This document shows positions 13,133 to 14,388 of a stretch of 14,388 nt of DNA, in pieces (the stretch's first letter is position 1; each line of letters starts with the position of its first letter). Below the pieces are notes generated by a model, which ran no database searches, was not told the DNA's origin, and worked only from the letters and a program-made list of their open reading frames with translations. The DNA comes from CAZYIW01 sp964647705. GTDB lineage: Bacteria; Pseudomonadota; Gammaproteobacteria; PS1; Pseudothioglobaceae. The stretch spans positions 1 to 14,388 of the forward strand of contig CAZYIW010000031.1 of NCBI GenBank assembly GCA_964647705.1, given 5' to 3'. The position numbers and the translations under genes were made by a program.

Positions 13133-14388
13133 ATGAATAATGCACGCTTTGAACAGTTAATTGCTGATGGTTACAACCATATTCCCGTTTTTAAACAAAT
13201 TGCTCTGGATACTGATACTGCATTAGGGCTTTATCTTAAGCTGGCAAACAAACCTTACTCTTATTTATTTGAATCGGTCCAAGGCGGTGAAAAGTGGGGA
13301 CGTTATTCAATGATTGGTCTAAGCGCTAATACTGTGATCAAAGTGTTTGATTACGAAGTTCAAATCCACAACAACAAGCAACTTGTTGAGACTATAAAAA
13401 CACAGGACCCACTAAAGTGGATTGAACAGTATCAAAACCAATTTAAAGTTCCAAAGCTTGAGGAACTACCCGATTTTAATGGCGGACTGGTGGGGTATTT
13501 CGGCTATGAAATTATTCGCTATATAGAGCCACGACTTGCCAACATAAATAAAAAAGACGAGTTAGGCACTCCGGATATTCTTTTGATGCTATCAAATGAT
13601 TTGGTGGTCTTTGATAACTTGGCCAACACAGCTTTTGTTATTACTCATATTAATCCTTCTGAGCAATCAATAGATGAGGCCAAACAAAGGTTAGAACAAA
13701 TGACAACCGATATTGGTGAATGTATGCCTAAGTCAGATTATCAATCAAACTCTATTCATGAGTCTGATTTTGTCTCTAGTTTTGGCGAGGAAGCGTTTAA
13801 ACAATCGGTAGAAAATATCAGACAATATATTATCGCTGGTGATGTGATGCAAGTTGTGCCTTCACAGCGTCTCAGTTGTGAATTTAAGGCACCACCCATT
13901 GAATTGTATCGTCATCTTAGACGCTTAAATCCATCACCTTACATGTACTATCTGAATCTTGGAGATGCACATGTGGTTGGTTCATCACCTGAAATACTAA
14001 CCCGTGTTGATGCCAACCGTATTGCCACAGTCAGGCCTATTGCTGGTACACGTTCTCGTGGTAGCAACGAACAAGAAGATTTGGCACTTGAAAAAGATCT
14101 ACTTGCCGATGAAAAAGAAATTGCTGAGCATTTGATGTTGATTGATCTTGGTCGAAATGATTTAGGAAGAATTGCCAAAACAGGCACTGTGGTATTGACC
14201 GATAAAATGTTTATTGAGCGTTATTCACATGTCATGCATATTGTATCCAATGTGGAATGTGAGCTAAAAGACGCCATGTCTGCACTTGATGTGCTCAAAG
14301 CCACTTTTCCAGCTGGCACACTCTCAGGAGCGCCCAAGGTGCGTGCAATGGAGATTATTGATGAGGTAGAACCACTCAAACGCAATAT
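13133..14388 (+). CDS. trpE: Anthranilate synthase component I, 3' end cut by window
   Basis: TrpE converts chorismate to anthranilate, using ammonia from its glutaminase partner TrpG, and is the first committed and feedback-controlled step of tryptophan synthesis. The first 418 residues are present; family members are usually about 490-520, so roughly the last fifth lies beyond the window. The tryptophan-sensing motif LFESVQGGEKWGRYS is at residues 45-59, with Ser48 equivalent to the feedback-sensitive serine of the LLES motif. NPSPYMYY, SSPEILTRV, RPIAGTRSRG, DLGRNDLGR and FPAGTLSGAPKVRAMEII follow in family order. PIAGT, rather than PIKGT, marks TrpE as opposed to PabB. An in-frame stop at 13121-13123 fixes this ATG as the first possible ATG start. 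No ribosome binding site is visible upstream, and there is no room for a leader-peptide attenuator after the rpoC terminator. Confidence 0.95.
   Translation, partial: MNNARFEQLIADGYNHIPVFKQIALDTDTALGLYLKLANKPYSYLFESVQGGEKWGRYSMIGLSANTVIKVFDYEVQIHNNKQLVETIKTQDPLKWIEQYQNQFKVPKLEELPDFNGGLVGYFGYEIIRYIEPRLANINKKDELGTPDILLMLSNDLVVFDNLANTAFVITHINPSEQSIDEAKQRLEQMTTDIGECMPKSDYQSNSIHESDFVSSFGEEAFKQSVENIRQYIIAGDVMQVVPSQRLSCEFKAPPIELYRHLRRLNPSPYMYYLNLGDAHVVGSSPEILTRVDANRIATVRPIAGTRSRGSNEQEDLALEKDLLADEKEIAEHLMLIDLGRNDLGRIAKTGTVVLTDKMFIERYSHVMHIVSNVECELKDAMSALDVLKATFPAGTLSGAPKVRAMEIIDEVEPLKRN

Noticed and set aside
13108..13137. TTGGCA (13108-13113) with TATGAA (13132-13137) as a trpE promoter
   Set aside because: Transcription would start inside the trpE coding region after its only plausible ATG, so it would not produce the full protein.
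1..14388. Search for mobile elements, CRISPR arrays, toxin-antitoxin pairs or defence genes
   Set aside because: Coding density is near complete with housekeeping genes. No transposase, integrase, regularly spaced repeats or unknown protein genes were seen.

Overview
The window is a bacterial chromosomal segment carrying the core transcription and translation cluster, with every gene on the + strand: tuf, tRNA-Trp, secE, nusG, rplK, rplA, rplJ, rplL, rpoB, rpoC, then the first 418 codons of trpE running off the right edge. The protein sequences are gammaproteobacterial in type: EF-Tu has an NKAD guanine-specificity motif, SecE has three membrane spans, the beta' subunit carries the trigger-loop insertion, and beta and beta' number within a few residues of the E. 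coli proteins at the catalytic sites. Base composition is moderately AT-rich by eye. Together with the order tuf / tRNA-Trp / secE, this is compatible with a low-GC gammaproteobacterium such as the sulfur-oxidising SUP05/Thioglobus group. That placement is an inference, not a demonstrated assignment.

Layout. Bases 1-1191 are tuf, followed by a terminator-like hairpin (1225-1260) whose T-run abuts the first base of tRNA-Trp (1261-1336, CCA encoded). Fifteen bases later secE starts at a GTG, with nusG close behind. A short gap with a hairpin, possibly the L1 autoregulatory site, precedes rplK-rplA. A 198-base leader before rplJ contains several stems and ends in a terminator-like hairpin, as expected for an L10-controlled leader. 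After rplL a 168-base gap holds four consecutive stem-loops, the first being a perfect 10-bp GUAA-capped attenuator candidate. Then come rpoB and rpoC, 13 bases apart, and a very strong 16-bp terminator. trpE begins 88 bases after rpoC with a good -10 box right next to its ATG and no visible ribosome binding site.

How the genes work together. EF-Tu, L11, L1, L10 and L7/L12 supply the elongation machinery and the GTPase-associated part of the large ribosomal subunit. SecE is an essential part of the SecYEG translocon. NusG couples RNA polymerase (beta and beta' from rpoBC) to the ribosome and to Rho. The intergenic RNA structures are where ribosomal protein and polymerase subunit output would be balanced. 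trpE begins an unrelated unit, committing chorismate to tryptophan.

No undescribed biological system was found. The points worth a second look are regulatory RNA structures in the gaps, a possible leaderless trpE, and natural substitutions in the rifampicin region of RpoB.
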